This document shows, one piece after another, positions 9,434 to 22,526 of a stretch of DNA of 64,000 nucleotides (positions within the stretch are counted from its first letter, which is position 1; each line of letters starts with the position of its first letter). The notes below the pieces were generated by a model. The model was not told the DNA's origin. It worked only from the letters and a program-made list of their open reading frames with translations, and made no database searches. Where the stretch lies: contig NW_017803858.1 in assembly GCF_001625305.1 (NCBI RefSeq), forward strand, positions 176,280 through 240,279. The letters are read 5' to 3'. The stretch comes from Branchiostoma belcheri. Taxonomy: Eukaryota > Chordata > Leptocardii > Amphioxiformes > Branchiostomatidae. A program made the position numbers and the translations under genes.

Positions 9434-9954
9434 GTCGTCCTGTAGTCTACACAGAAGAAGTAGCAGGAATCACAGCGTGCAGCAAAATACCTGGTTGCCC
9501 AGTTACCCCGGGCGACCAAATTTTACTTGGGGCAACCTATTTTAAGCCAAGGTGCTACCTGGATTTTAAGAGTGCCCCCCCCCACCTGGTTTGCACCACT
9601 TTAGTTGGCAAATGCTTTAATAATTTTAGGTATTGATGGCTATTACTAGTATCAATTAAGTTACTAAGGCTGTTAGAAAATTGTCAAAGGGTTATGTATG
9701 TAACATTCTTTAATTCGAGGAAAGTAGTAACTTGTAGGTGGGGCAACCTAAAATTCTGATGGGCAACCTAATTTTTGCCGTAGGTTGACCACTGGGCAAC
9801 CTGTTTCAAAAAGGTATTTTGTACAATCAATCAGTGATAGCAGACTTTGCCCATCCTTTGCAAGTAGATCAGAAACACACAGACACACAGAAAGACATGC
9901 CCAATACAGACATACCCGATACAGGTACAGTACTTCACTACCAAGGCCACACCA
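9434..9954. other. Upstream spacer of LRR receptor
   Basis: Would hold the receptor promoter and 5' UTR. Contains a C10 run at about 9577 and three related ggGGCAACCTA-like phrases (near 9530, 9740 and 9760) of unknown meaning. No coding signal. Confidence 0.3.
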
Positions 9955-10277
9955 CCTTAATTTGTTGTTTCTTGGATTTATTTCAAAAAAAAAAATATTA
10001 AGCGACAGGGCAAAAAAACAGGCCAAGGCATCCCATTATAGCGAAAATGTTACAATATGAGCCATGAAGTTAACATATCAGGCTGGTTTATAATGAAAAC
10101 AATAGATTTTGAACTTTTAATGAAACAATATTGGCATTGTTACATTGATAAACTTTAACAACTAGGAAAAAAATATAGGCCAAAATATGTCTTTCATTGA
10201 GCATTTTGCAGTTGATTTAAAAAAACCCAATTTTTTTTTGCAAATCAGAAAAAAATGGACAGGGCGAATCCGAGTAC
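9955..10277. mobile_element. Harbinger-like MITE, copy 1 (right end lost)
   Basis: Starts ggccacaccaccttaatttg and shares internal landmarks with the copy at 27031-27396 (aagcgaca/cggg, catcc-atag, caactaggaaaaaaat, gcaaatcaggaaaaaatg-like, gcgaatccgag). The terminal repeat at the right side has diverged after 10277. Confidence 0.65.
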
Positions 10278-10413
10278 ATGGTAAAAGGCAATTAGAGCTG
10301 GCAGGCTTCATTTTGTTCAATATCCTTCAATATGTGCTTAAGATGATGATGATAATTATGAAAAGCTTAAACTTTTCTCCAACTCAAAATTTGACTCACC
10401 AGAAATTTTCGAC

Positions 10414-10972
10414 TGAATCACTCAGTCTTCCTCAGCTATCTGAGTTTTCCCACGTGTGACGTCAGCAAAGGGTCAAAGGTTGTCTGAAGTCGATATAGCC
10501 CCCGTCCCGGTTGAGCGATGGTTGAAGTGCCCTGATGTATATGGCCTCTTTTATGCCTCTCTTGAAGTAATCCTGTTCGGTATCCAAGATTCTGACCCCC
10601 TCCAGATCCACTGTGTGTCCCGGTGATTCTATGTGGATGTGCTGTGACACCTCAGATGCAACAGAACTGGGTCGTCTATGTTCCAGAAACCTGTTTTTTT
10701 GTGAGCGCTCAGTTTCCCCGATATAAGTTTCCCGACAGGGGCCTCTGTTAGTGTTTCCCTGGCAACTTATGTGGTAGATAACCCCACATTTGTCTTCCTT
10801 GGGAGTTTTGTCCTTAGGTGCCACAAGGAGTTGTCTTAACGTACGATGAGGTCTGAAACAGGTACTCACTCCGTGTGCAGCAAAGATTCTACGCAGGGGC
10901 TCAGAAACACCCTTTACACCCACCGTGTCCACAGCATTTGGGTCAGATAGCTGAGGAAGACTGAGTGATTCA
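10414..10972 (-). mobile_element. GIY-YIG unit bounded by 30-bp inverted repeats
   Basis: 10414-10443 and 10943-10972 are exact reverse complements (30 of 30), for example gaatcactcagtcttcctca on the left. They enclose a single ORF with a GIY-YIG nuclease domain. Either a 3' Penelope-like fragment with terminal-repeat remnants or a compact independent mobile unit. No obvious target duplication directly outside the repeats. Confidence 0.65.
10462..10932 (-). CDS. GIY-YIG endonuclease domain ORF (Penelope-like)
   Basis: 156 residues. Sequence order: FRPHRTLRQLLVAPKDKTPK, then CGVIYHISCQGNTNRGPCRE with a GIY-like VIYHISC and TYIGETERS motif, the conserved Arg/His in RFLEHRR, H-x-H in SQHIHIESPGH, and ILDTEQDYFKRGIKEAIYIR then QPSLNRDGG. 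These are the GIY-YIG core and C-terminal signature of Penelope-like retroelements, where it nicks target DNA. The reverse transcriptase that normally precedes it is absent upstream (beyond 10932 on this strand), so the ORF is a 3' fragment or a free-standing nuclease. The frame is intact and uninterrupted, unlike the remnant at 690-965. Confidence 0.75.
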   Translation of the reverse strand: MDTVGVKGVSEPLRRIFAAHGVSTCFRPHRTLRQLLVAPKDKTPKEDKCGVIYHISCQGNTNRGPCRETYIGETERSQKNRFLEHRRPSSVASEVSQHIHIESPGHTVDLEGVRILDTEQDYFKRGIKEAIYIRALQPSLNRDGGYIDFRQPLTLC

Positions 10973-11288
10973 TCAAGTTTTTCATAATGTAATTTATCAA
11001 CTCAGATGAACTTTCATGCTGCTGATGATGATGAATATGTGCGCAGTGATACTAGTTTTGTCTGTGAAAGCTCTAAACTAAAATTCATACATTGTATATG
11101 AAATGTTTTATTGTATTTATTATGCAAAGTGAATTGGCAACCAACTGTGCCTCCCCGCAACATCCCAGGTGGTAGAAGTGGAAGGATAAGGAGAAAGAAG
11201 AATGACAACTTGAAGGTGAATTTTTTCATTTGACCGAATTAAATCTGATAAATATACATAATAGCATGTATTGTGTTAATGCAGAAAC
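10973..11288. other. Spacer, no gene seen
   Basis: AT-rich; short open frames on the minus strand have no domain I recognise. Confidence 0.4.
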
Positions 11289-11309
11289 ACCACACACAGA
11301 CACACACAG

Positions 11310-11340
<31 letters not shown>

Positions 11341-11345
11341 CGCAC
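11289..11345. repeat. CA microsatellite
   Basis: Imperfect (CA)n with CAGA interruptions. Confidence 0.95.
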
Positions 11346-11419
11346 AAACAAACACAAATCAGAAAGAACAGAAAAGCCAAATAGACTACTTCACTCTTTC
11401 TGGGTGAATCAATTATAAC

Positions 11420-12235
11420 AAGAGTTCCGAGATCTCATACCTCCATGAAATATGGGCTTGCATTGTCATAGTTCATTTAAACATGTCCTCATTAATTATG
11501 CAAATAACCTCCACATTGACATAATATATGCATAGTGGTGCTAACCTTTAAGTAACTTATACATGTCACGAGGTATAAAATTCCCATCATTTACCAATAA
11601 GGAGTCACAAAATGTTCACATTAATTATGCAAATTAGGTCACTATTTGCATAATTGGTATCTGTTGATGTTCCGCTTGCCACAGATTAAATAGATAACAT
11701 GTATAGCAGTACCATTATATGAAACACTGTAATTATGAAATTTCCTTATTAATTATGCAAATTAAGTCCTCATTTGCATAATTTGCATTCAATCATGTAC
11801 AACTGTCTCTCAGGTACCTACACACCAAAAATGATGAAAATACGTTGTTCCAATCTGGACTTATTGGCTTTGAAAGTTTTTACCAGAAACTAACGTGCAG
11901 TTCCAGAACAAGCTGCTAGGGGGACCAAACTTACGCCACTTATTCCTGACAGGATAAGCTATCTGTCACCAAAAAGTCAAGACCATAGCTTGTTCAGGAC
12001 AAAAGATACAAAAACCGGATGTTCTGCTGCAGTACCAAGGTCATCCACCAGGAGGCCCATACTTGACCTTTCCAAGACTTACCATCATACCAAATATCAT
12101 CACAATCCATAAAGGCGTTCTGAAGTTATGCTGACTACAAAGTTGCGGAAACACACACAGACATACATACATACATACTACAGACAGACACGCCAAAAAC
12201 AATACCTCAATTTTTAATGGAGGTGATAATCTTTT
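11420..12235. repeat. Dispersed repeat ending in cctc-gagg hairpin
   Basis: Begins acaagagttccgagatctca with cctccatgaaat and ends in a short palindromic tail acctcaatttttaatggagg. Internally it has several attaattatgcaaat / catttgcataatt phrases (11490-11790) and an (acat)n run near 12170. The combination looks like a non-autonomous interspersed element. I cannot assign a family. Confidence 0.45.
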
Positions 12236-13332
12236 AGCAGCAGTTTAGAACCCGACAAAATCCTTTTTGTTATGATAGCTACTCCCCTGGAAATATAAAC
12301 AGTTTTTAATCAGTCTGAGCCTGGCATGGCTAATCTGCATATTAATGTTGAAAAATATTTATTTCTCACTTAATTGGGTACAGACTTACAGGGTACTGGA
12401 ATGTTCTTCACAGATTCATACCAGCTTTTCCTAGCATTTCTAAAATGCAAACTATGGTTAAACCTTCAGATTATTTTTAGTGAACATGACGAAACAACTG
12501 TTTAAAAAGTCATCATCCATATTTAATCTTACTAATATTCATGTACAGTCATTTTGATTGTCTGATTTAGGCTGTCTGAATATTAACATTCATCAGGTTG
12601 TTTACTTCTTTACCTGATGCCTTTTGCTGACGTGTCAGTTGTTAAAACAAATGTTACATTTTCAGGCTTGGGGATGAGTACTAGGAAAACCATAATATGG
12701 CCTTTTATTACGTGTGTAATACATAATGATTTTTATGTGGACACCAATTTTAAAATTCAGTAGAAATACAATTGTGCTATATCATGTTAAAATGTTTTTT
12801 CTTTAGGAAAAAATACATTAATTTTTCTACTTTAGATACTTAGAAACTTTTTGCTACATCTATAATACCAACAAAAATCGTGCGTGGTAACCAATATCTC
12901 TTACAGTAATTTATCTTCTATTCCAGCATCTCCTCCCATGTATGTGATACTAGGTTCTTACCTGACGGTTCAGCCACAACTTACCTTGCAAGCCAGTCAG
13001 ACTATCGTCAGGTTCTGGGCAATGAACATGACGGACTTTCCTCAGTCTTCTTTCTGCAGTTGTGCCTCTCCGATGTGAGCTAGATGTGTAGCTGTTCCGA
13101 ACTGGAATCTGACAAACATGCAAGCCTGGAAAAATCTTACGCAATCTGGGTGTGTGCTGATTGTCTGAAGCTAGCTGGTTGAATATCAACATTAATGAAT
13201 AATAATAATGATTTGTTTTTCCCTTCAAATAGTATTGCCTTTCTGCTTGAAAATTCCTTGGGTGCAGTTTTCTTATAATCTGCTATGTGGCGCTTTTAGT
13301 TCACGTTGATAATGTTGACATCATAACATCTT
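12236..13332. other. Spacer with one possible minus-strand exon
   Basis: Mostly AT-rich. On the minus strand about 13125-12985 reads IPVRNSYTSSSHRRGTTAER-type sequence between an acceptor-like gtttgtcag and a donor-like CTTGCAAG/GTAAGT. It could be a decayed LINE ORF or an exon. Not enough to name. Confidence 0.25.
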
Positions 13333-13664
13333 GCTCAAAAACAAGGTTCCTACATTTTAAAATTCTGACTCAATCATTGTGCAAATGGTTTTTATTCGGT
13401 GGGAACATCACATATACAGAGCCAGCATCACATATCACTGCATCAAAGTAAGAAACAAAACCTTTTCCTTTTCTTGTTTCGTCTCTTTATAGTTATCTGC
13501 CATCCACCTTCCGGTGTGGCAACAGGCGTCTTTCCCCATTTTCAGCATGTTGACCACTTTCAGAAGGCAACAAAATTTCTTCTGTTTTTTTTTTTCAAAA
13601 TCAGGCGAATGTTAATGCGCGCGCTGATGTTATCCATAAAAATTACTTGCTATGGCCTTATTAA
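13333..13664. mobile_element. TAA-target MITE family 2, truncated copy
   Basis: Matches the element at 37190-37599 from aaacaaggttcctac through gttatctgccatccac to the right terminal repeat (catccataaaaattacttgc, ending atggcc). Followed by tta, consistent with a 3-bp TWA target. The left terminal repeat is missing. Confidence 0.6.
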
Positions 13665-14357
13665 GAAAAACCTTTCTAGTACACGTTGTTGTTTTAACAT
13701 GTTACAGATATTAATAAGTTATCAATACATGCAAGCTTCAGATGTACTAAAGCTTGTATGCAGTACCGTACTTACCATTATGAACAGTAAAGGCATTAGA
13801 TTACTCATTTCCTACCATTGAACCCTGTTCAAACCATGTCTGCTGTTATCCATGTTAATCACAATCAGTGTTTTTTTCTTCGACTAGAACCAAGCTTCAC
13901 AATTGGCAGAAAATACAATCATTTAAAATATGTGTACATGCTGTCTCAAAATGTGTAAAAAGAACTGTTACAAATTCTTCTAATGAAAAAGATCTGTCTA
14001 AACCATGACTTCTGAAAATTATACACATAAACATATAACGTTATATGTTTAACATGTATAACTTGTATATCGCTTCTTCAGTTGGAACCATGCATACATA
14101 CAAAATGTTCATTCAATTCATTTGACTCCTGGACCAGCAAATGTGTTGCACAATATGCCACCATACAAAAATTGTTGGACCAATATGTGATACAGTTATG
14201 TTGAGTTATTTAAAAGAACCTGTCTTCTAAACACTTCTTTAATTAAACATTTTGAATTTAAGTTACTTATTAAGCTTCAGTACTCAGTACTTACCGACAA
14301 TAAATGCATATTACAATAAAATTGTAGGAGCAATAAATGGTACGATCATGTTACTTA

Positions 14358-14711
14358 GGCCACATCATTTTAATTTCTTGGTTAACGTATTCGCCCGCTT
14401 CATTTTTTTCTGATTTGCAAATAAAAAAAAAATCAGAATCAACTGCAAAATGCTCATATGGTGCCCTTCACAGTTGAAAACAGTCCTTTTCTTCCTAGTT
14501 GTTACAGTTATTCCATCTTCTAATGCAATGGTATCATTACAAGTTCAAAAATTCATTGTTTAAATTTTGAACCAGCCTGGTGTGTTGACTTCATGGGTCA
14601 TTTCGTACCATTTTGGGCCATAATAGGATACCTAGGCCTGCTTTTTTCGCCGACCCGCTCCATTATTTTTCTAGAAAAATCCGTTAACCAAGAAATTAAA
14701 TTGGTGTGGAC
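14358..14711. mobile_element. Harbinger-like MITE, copy 2
   Basis: 354 bp. Left end ggccacatcattttaatttc; the right end is its inverted counterpart (ttaaattggtgtggac). Flanked by tta on both sides (14355-14357, 14712-14714), the 3-bp TWA target of PIF/Harbinger elements. No coding capacity. Confidence 0.75.
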
Positions 14712-15099
14712 TTATTAAGAAAAACCTTTCTACTACACGTTGTTTTAACATGTTACTTACTACATATATAAGCTTCAGCTGTAATACTTACCATTGAACA
14801 GTAAAGGCATTAGATTCAGTTCCTACAATTATCCACTTAGCGCTCTCCCTGCTGCCTAACCCCCATAAACAACAAAGTTGGTGCTAAAAGGCTACCATAT
14901 TAGGCTGAAGGACGGGGTGAAACTCACCTTTACTGGCTTAACCACTAGCATTGCAATTCTGAATAAATAAAAAAATAAATAAATGTAAATTGAAAAGACT
15001 TAGTGCTCATCTAACATAAAAAGTAAAGTTTACATGTATCAACTTGTGGCAGCATGGCAGCTGGCCCTGTGGTATTTAAGTGATTTCTGACATTCAAGG

Positions 15100-15540
15100 A
15101 TTTTGTGATGGCTTGAGACCGGCCCTGCAGTCTGATCATGACCACTGGCTATTTCTGTAGTGTTTCCGATGGTGTTTCCACACCTTCATACATAAGATTT
15201 GTCTGTAGGGCAGCTAGCAATGGTTCACGCGTTTTTAATATCCAAGGATTGAGTTGTGGCCTGAGACTGGCCCTGCTCTGTCTGATCGTGAACACTGGCT
15301 ATTTCTGTATGTTTTGGCTCCTTTTCTGTTGTTTTCACACCTACATAGGATTTGTCTGTAAGGCAGCTAGTAGTGCATCATGTGATAAATTTTCAATATC
15401 CAAAGATTGAGTTATGGCCTGATACTGACCTAGTCGTGTCTGATAATGACCACTGGCTATTTCTGTTGTGGCTGGGTCCTTTGCTGGTGTTTTCATGTTT
15501 TCACACCTGAATACATAGAATTTGGCTGTCGCCATCTGTT
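15100..15540 (-). pseudogene. Receptor-tail module remnants (NPMY repeats)
   Basis: Minus-strand translation gives TPAKDPATTEIASGHYQT, LGQYQAITQSLDIENLSH and LLAALQTNPM, then a second, similar module starting YVGVKTTEKEPKHTEI. The modules are about 45-50 residues and resemble the GQGQSQAITESN part of the LRR receptor tail. A start and membrane span are absent, so this is loose tail coding or a decayed exon. Confidence 0.45.
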
Positions 15541-15639
15541 ATATAGTGGACTTCTAGTGTGCAAAGACCCAGTGGTTGTGTATACTGGACCAGTAGCAGT
15601 AGTCTCTGGAGTGGCTGTCAACTTTTAATGGACTTTTAT

Positions 15640-15950
15640 TATTGGCGACCTACTTCAGGTTGGTGTCTCGTGAGGTCAGAGATGAAGGCAAACAGGTCAA
15701 AGGTGAAATTGTCGACCTAATTACCCATGTTCAAACCGACCATCTTACAATGTAACACGCGTCTAACTTTTGTTTCTGATCTAGTATGTAAGAGAGATTT
15801 TAGGCATAGGGAACAAATGTCAAGCCAAACTGTTTGGTCTGAATCTTGATTTCTGTGTTTTATGATCAACTCACCACCTCTGACGATATTCCATCCAAGG
15901 CAAAAAAAGGCAACACAGAAGGAAACATCATATTCAAGGTACATAACGAT
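15640..15950 (-). pseudogene. Orphan zinc-finger-cassette promoter/exon 1 remnant
   Basis: Contains tctcgtgaggtcagag, a gtcaaaggtgaaattgtcga segment, then aagccaaactgtttggtctg and ttgatttctgtgttttatga in the same order as the upstream regions of the zinc-finger genes from 23 kb onward. The CRE-like site and the exon 1 donor are missing. No zinc-finger exon lies next to it. Confidence 0.65.
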
Positions 15951-16382
15951 TTAATTGTGTTAGTGGAAAATTTCTATAGATACATCTTCAAAAAAGAATT
16001 CAAAACAAACTTTTACTCGTATACAACATAACGCCTACGTTTTTACAATTATAAAATACTTCCTACTGTTGGAAACTAAAGCAGTTAAAAACACGTTAGT
16101 CATTTACCTGATGCAAATTTCTTGGCTTTTTGGTATTTCTAATCCAAATTATAGTGTAGACCGTTGATATTAGTCAAAAGATATTTGCTTGCATAACATA
16201 TAGGTACACACTACGTCAAAGTAAACTACAGGAAATCAAATATAGTACTTTTGTTAAAAACGCAAACGCTAACAGTACCACCTACCTTTTAACTAATGTG
16301 TACAATTACTTACATTTAGACATTACTGCTCTATGTACATCTGCATTGTACAATCAATACCATCAAGTAAACTGTTGTTCCA

Positions 16383-16402
16383 NNNNNNNNNNNNNNNNNN
16401 NN
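16383..16402. other. Assembly gap (20 N)
   Basis: Twenty unknown bases between the two copies of the segmental duplication. Confidence 1.
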
Positions 16403-16856
16403 TACATTCAAGCTTCAGATGTACTAAAGCTTGTATGCAGTACCGTACTTACCATTATGAACAGTAAAGGCATTAGATTACTCATTTCCTACCATTGAAC
16501 CCTGTTCAAACCATGTCTGCTGTTATCCATGTTAATCACAATCAGTGTTTTTTTCTTCGACAAGAACCAAGCTTCACAATTGGCAGAAAATACAATCATT
16601 TAAAATATGTGCACATGCTGTCTCAAAATGTGTAAAAAGAACTGTTACAAATTCTTCTAATGAAAAAGATCTGTCTAAACCATGACTTCTGAAAATTATA
16701 CACATAAACATATATATGTTTAACATGTATAACTTGTATATCGCTTCTTCAGTTGGAACCATGCATACATACAAAATGTTCATTCAATTCATTTGACTCC
16801 TGGACCAGCAAATGTGTTGCACAATATGCCACCATACAAAAATTGTTGGAGCAATA

Positions 16857-17586
16857 GAGTCCATTCCGCGTCACCGTGTGGGTTTTTTCTCCATGTTTCT
16901 AATACGTTTGAATTATTTAGAAGAAAAGAATACCACAGTAACAAAAGTTCTAAATTGTTCAAAAATTTGAAAATGAAAATTTGAATATATTTGAATTCAT
17001 TTATATATTTCTGAAACATTTTGAATGTGACTGTACAAAGTTCTCTTTATTTAGAATAAATTTGAACTACCCAATGTGTTTCTTTCACAATTCGAAATAT
17101 TTTGAACTATTTCAAACAAATAACCAAATGGTAGATGTGGGTAATTGCCCCCATAAAAGTAGGTGCTAATCCGACTCTTCTGTCTTCCTCTGTATATTTT
17201 TAGATTTCACTGCTGGACACTGGTGGCTCTTTTGTTGTAAGGCATCAATGCCTGACACCCAGACAGTCTACCCTGTACTCCACAGGGATGTGTGAATTAC
17301 TTCCTTCCCATCCCACTGACCTATTTACAAAATGTTAGAAATAATTCGAAATAATGGTAAAAAATGGTAGAGTGCTGTTAGAAATACTTAGAAACTATTG
17401 GAAATGTCATAATCCACATCAGGAACATTTCAAACGTTTTAGAAAACCAGGGAATTAATTAGAATATTGACAAGATGTTCAAAATATTTCCAAATTATGA
17501 AATTTCTTAGACAAACAATTACAAAGAATTCAAAACATTTCTAAATAATGACAATAACAACCCACTCGGTGACGCGGAATTGACTC
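16857..17586. mobile_element. 730-bp TA-target DNA element with 26-bp TIRs
   Basis: The left end gagtccattccgcgtcaccg and the inverted right end (reverse complement gagtcaattccgcgtcaccg) agree at 24 of 26 bases. Flanked by TA/TA. The paralogous copy at about 14185 shows the empty site caatatgtgata. AT-rich and non-coding, hence a non-autonomous element with Tc1/mariner-like target choice. Confidence 0.85.
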
Positions 17587-17765
17587 TATGTGATACAGTT
17601 ATGTTGCGTAATTTAAAAAGAACCTGTCTTCTAAACACTTCTTTAATTAAACATTTTGAATCTTAAGTTACTTATTAAGCTTCAGTGCTCTGTACTTACC
17701 GACAATAAATGCATCATGTTACAATAAAATTGTAGGAGCAATAAATGGTACGATCATGTTACTTA

Positions 17766-18110
17766 GGCCACATCATTTTAATTTCTTGGTTAACGTATTC
17801 GCCCGCTTCATTTTTTTCTGATTTGCAAATAAAAAATTCAGAATCAACTGCAAAATGCTCATATGTTGCCCTTCACAGTTGAAAACAGTCCTTTTCTTCC
17901 TAGTTGTTACAGTTATTCCATCTTTCAATGCACTGGTATCATTAAAAGTTCAAAAATCCATTGTTTAAATTTTGAACCAGCCTGGTGTGTTGACTTCATG
18001 GGTCATTTCGTACCATTTTGGGCCATAATAGGATGCCTGCTTTTTTCGCCCACCCGCTCCATTATTTTTCTACAAAAATCCGTTAACCAAGAAATTAAAT
18101 TGGTGTGGCC
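17766..18110. mobile_element. Harbinger-like MITE, copy 3
   Basis: Duplicate of copy 2 (14358-14711) carried along by the segmental duplication; tta on both sides. Confidence 0.75.
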
Positions 18111-18500
18111 TTATTAAGAAAAACCTTTCTACTACACGTTGTTTTAACATGTTACTTACTACATATATAAGCTTCAGCTGTAGTACTTACCATTGAACAG
18201 TAAAGGCATTAGATTCATTTCCTACAATTATCCACTTAACCCTCTCCCTGCTGCCTAACCCCATAAACAACAAAGTTGGTGCTAAAAGGCTACCATATTA
18301 GGCTGAAGGATGGGGTGAAACTCACCTTTACTGGCTTAACCACTAGCATTACAATTCTGAATAAATAAAAAAAAATAATTGCAAATTAAAAAAAGACTTA
18401 GTGCTCATCTAACATAAAAAGTAAAGTTTACATGTATCAACTTGTGAGCCAGCATGGCAGCTGGCCCTGTGGTATTTAAGTGATTTCTGACATTCAAGGA

Positions 18501-19373
18501 CGCTCACCACAGTTCATGTACACAATGTTTGCAGAACCGATTGAGGTCTGCAATCAACATCCGTACCTGGGAATCTTAATATCACAGGACCTCAAGTGGA
18601 CAGCTCACATCAACAACACCACGGCCAAGGCCAACACCACACTAGGTTTTCTCAGGAGAAACATACGGGGGCTTCAGTCGAGGTAAGAGCTAAAGCTTAC
18701 ACTTCCTTAGTTAGGCCCAAGTTGGAATATTCAGCAACAGTGTGGGACCCGCTCAAACGTCAGTATGCTCAAACCAGTGTCCAGGAAGAAAAGATCGAGG
18801 CAGTCCAAAGACGAGCGGCAAGATTTGTATTTCAGGATTACAGACACACCACAAGTGTAACACACCTTTTGAACAAACTAGGCTGGCCCACTCTGAAAGA
18901 GAGGAGAAAGATTGCACGACTGACACTGTTCTTCAAGGCCATCAACGACCAAGTATCCATCCCCATTCACAATTACACTTGCAGAAACACAAACCCCACA
19001 AGGGGTCATCCCCTACGCTACACCACATTTACATGTAAGACAGAAACTTACAGAGCAAGTTTTATACCAAGAACAGTTATGGAATGGAACACTTTACCAG
19101 CACACATTGTCACAGCGTCAACTGTAGATAACTTTAAGCTTGGGCTGGCCCAGTACAGGGGCCATCCCAGCCCCCAGAGGTAATCAGGACTCCAAGTGGG
19201 GCCATGTAAATAGAGTTCAAGCACAATTTTGGTTCTTTTTTTGCACTTTGTCGTTTTCATGTTTTCTTTTCAGCACCACCACCCCACCGGCCGCACCTAG
19301 CCGTGCACCCAGCACCCTGGTCGTGATGCCCCAGTGAGGGGTTTTGACCAGTACTACATAGAGGTAGAAGTAG
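18501..19373 (+). mobile_element. 5'-truncated LINE 3' fragment
   Basis: Codes in two frames for the reverse-transcriptase C-terminus: YLGILISQDLKWTAHI with TTLGFLRRN, then after a frameshift near 18670 the run RAKAYTSLVRPKLEYSATVW, QRRAARFVFQDYR and WPTLKERRKIARL, ending at about 19183. The pattern is shared by CR1/L2/Jockey-type LINEs. The insertion is bounded by a 5-bp aagga duplication (18496-18500, 19374-19378), and copy 1 shows the empty site at 15096-15100. The 3' end has a short gtagaag repeat. Dead on arrival: no RT core, no endonuclease. Confidence 0.8.
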
Positions 19374-19378
19374 AAGGA

Positions 19379-19850
19379 TTTGGTGATGGCTTGAGACCGG
19401 CCCTGCAGTCTGATCATGACCACTGGCTATTTCTGTAGTGTTTGCGTCTTCCGATGGTGTTTCCACACCTTCATACATAAGATTTGTCTGTAGGGCAGCT
19501 AGCAATGGTTCACGCGTTAAATTTTTAATATCCAAGGATTGAGTTGTGGCCCGAGACTGGCCCTGCTCTGTCTGATCATGACCACTGTTTATTTCTGTAT
19601 GTTTTGGCTCCTTTTCTGTTGTTTTCACACCTACATACATAGGATTTGTCTGTAAGGCAGGCAACTAGTAGTGCATCATGTGATAAATTTCAATATCCAA
19701 AGATTGAGTTATGGCCTGATACTGACCCAGTCGTGTCTGATAATGACCACTGGCTATTTCTGTAGTGGCTGGGTCCTTTGCTGGTGTTTTCATGTTTTCA
19801 CACCTGAATACATAGAATTTGGCTGTCGCCATCTGTTATATAGTGGACAT
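19379..19850 (-). pseudogene. Receptor-tail module remnants, second copy
   Basis: Duplicate of 15100-15540. The minus-strand frame stays open longer here: NPMYVGVKTTEKEPKHTEI, GQSRATTQSLDIKNL, LLAALQTN and MYEGVETPSEDANTTEI. It shows two consecutive modules each carrying an NPMY or LMYEGV tyrosine motif. Confidence 0.45.
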
Positions 19851-20297
19851 TCAAGGTACATAACGATTTAATTGTGTTAGTGGAAAATTTCTATAGATAC
19901 ATCTTCAAAAAGGAATTCAAAACAAACTTTTACTCGTATACAACATAACGCCTACGTTTTTACAATTATAAAATACTTCCTACTGTTGGAAACTAAAGCA
20001 GTTAAAAACACGTTAGTCATTTACCTGATGCAAATTTCTTGGCTTTTTGGTATTTCTAATCCAAATTATAGTGTAGACCGTTGATATTAGTCAAAAGATA
20101 TTTGCTTGCATAACATATAGGTACACACTACGTCAAAGTAAACTACAGGAAATCAAATATAGTACTTTTGTTAAAACGCAACGCTAACAGTACCACCTAC
20201 CTTTTAACTAATGTGTACAATTACTTACATTTAGACATTACTGCTCTATGTACATCTGCATTGTACAATCAATACCATCAAGTAAACTGTTGTTCCA

Positions 20298-20454
20298 GTA
20301 CAATCCTAGATGGCAATAAAAAGTTTTTCTTGTTCAAAAAAACGGTCGATACTAGAACATTTGTTCCTGGAAGTAGTAATACAGTAATATAGAGAAACTG
20401 TAGTTAACACGGGATTGTGCGAACTAAATGTCACTACGAGATGGTCACAGTTGT
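20298..20454. other. 3' flank of first zinc-finger gene
   Basis: Continues the cassette spacer (cagtacaatcctagatggca) and matches 49685-50030. Polyadenylation site not identified. Confidence 0.4.
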
Positions 20455-22005
<1,551 letters not shown>

Positions 22006-22169
22006 GTCCAGCTTAAAATGAGAAAATGGAGAAAGCATGAAGATTTGCAGAAAACAATGTATTTTCCCAATTAGATTAAAACGTAATTCATGACAACTCA
22101 ATAAATGATAAAAGGATATAGTCATTGCAACTCTTAAATTGGGCTCATTTGCTGTTCGAAAAAATACAT

Positions 22170-22173
22170 GTAC

Positions 22174-22209
<36 letters not shown>

Positions 22210-22224
22210 TCACCCACACCCACG

Positions 22225-22286
<62 letters not shown>

Positions 22287-22366
22287 AGACAGGCAGACAC
22301 ACACACACACACATGCACGGACACATACATACACCCATCCACTCGGGCACACACACACATACACAC

Positions 22367-22397
<31 letters not shown>

Positions 22398-22526
22398 CTC
22401 ACACACACCGTCACACACACACATACACACACAAACACACACTCACACACACTCACACACACACACACACCACACTCACACCACACACACACACGCAAGG
22501 ACACATACATACACCCACCCACGCGG

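Larger units (their letters stand above)
13727..16382. repeat. Segmental duplication, copy 1
   Basis: Collinear and nearly identical to 16406-20297, from caagcttcagatgtactaaa to the motif tgttgttcca just before the 20-N gap. It lacks the 730-bp DNA element and the LINE fragment of copy 2 but keeps about 380 bp (orphan promoter) that copy 2 has lost. Confidence 0.8.
16406..20297. repeat. Segmental duplication, copy 2
   Basis: Second copy of 13727-16382, enlarged by insertions at 16857-17586 and 18501-19373 and shortened by a deletion at about 19850. Confidence 0.8.

Noticed and set aside
10414..10972. Hammerhead ribozyme as reported for Penelope-like terminal repeats
   Set aside because: I looked for the CTGATGA...GAAA core in and around the inverted repeats and could not find a convincing one.
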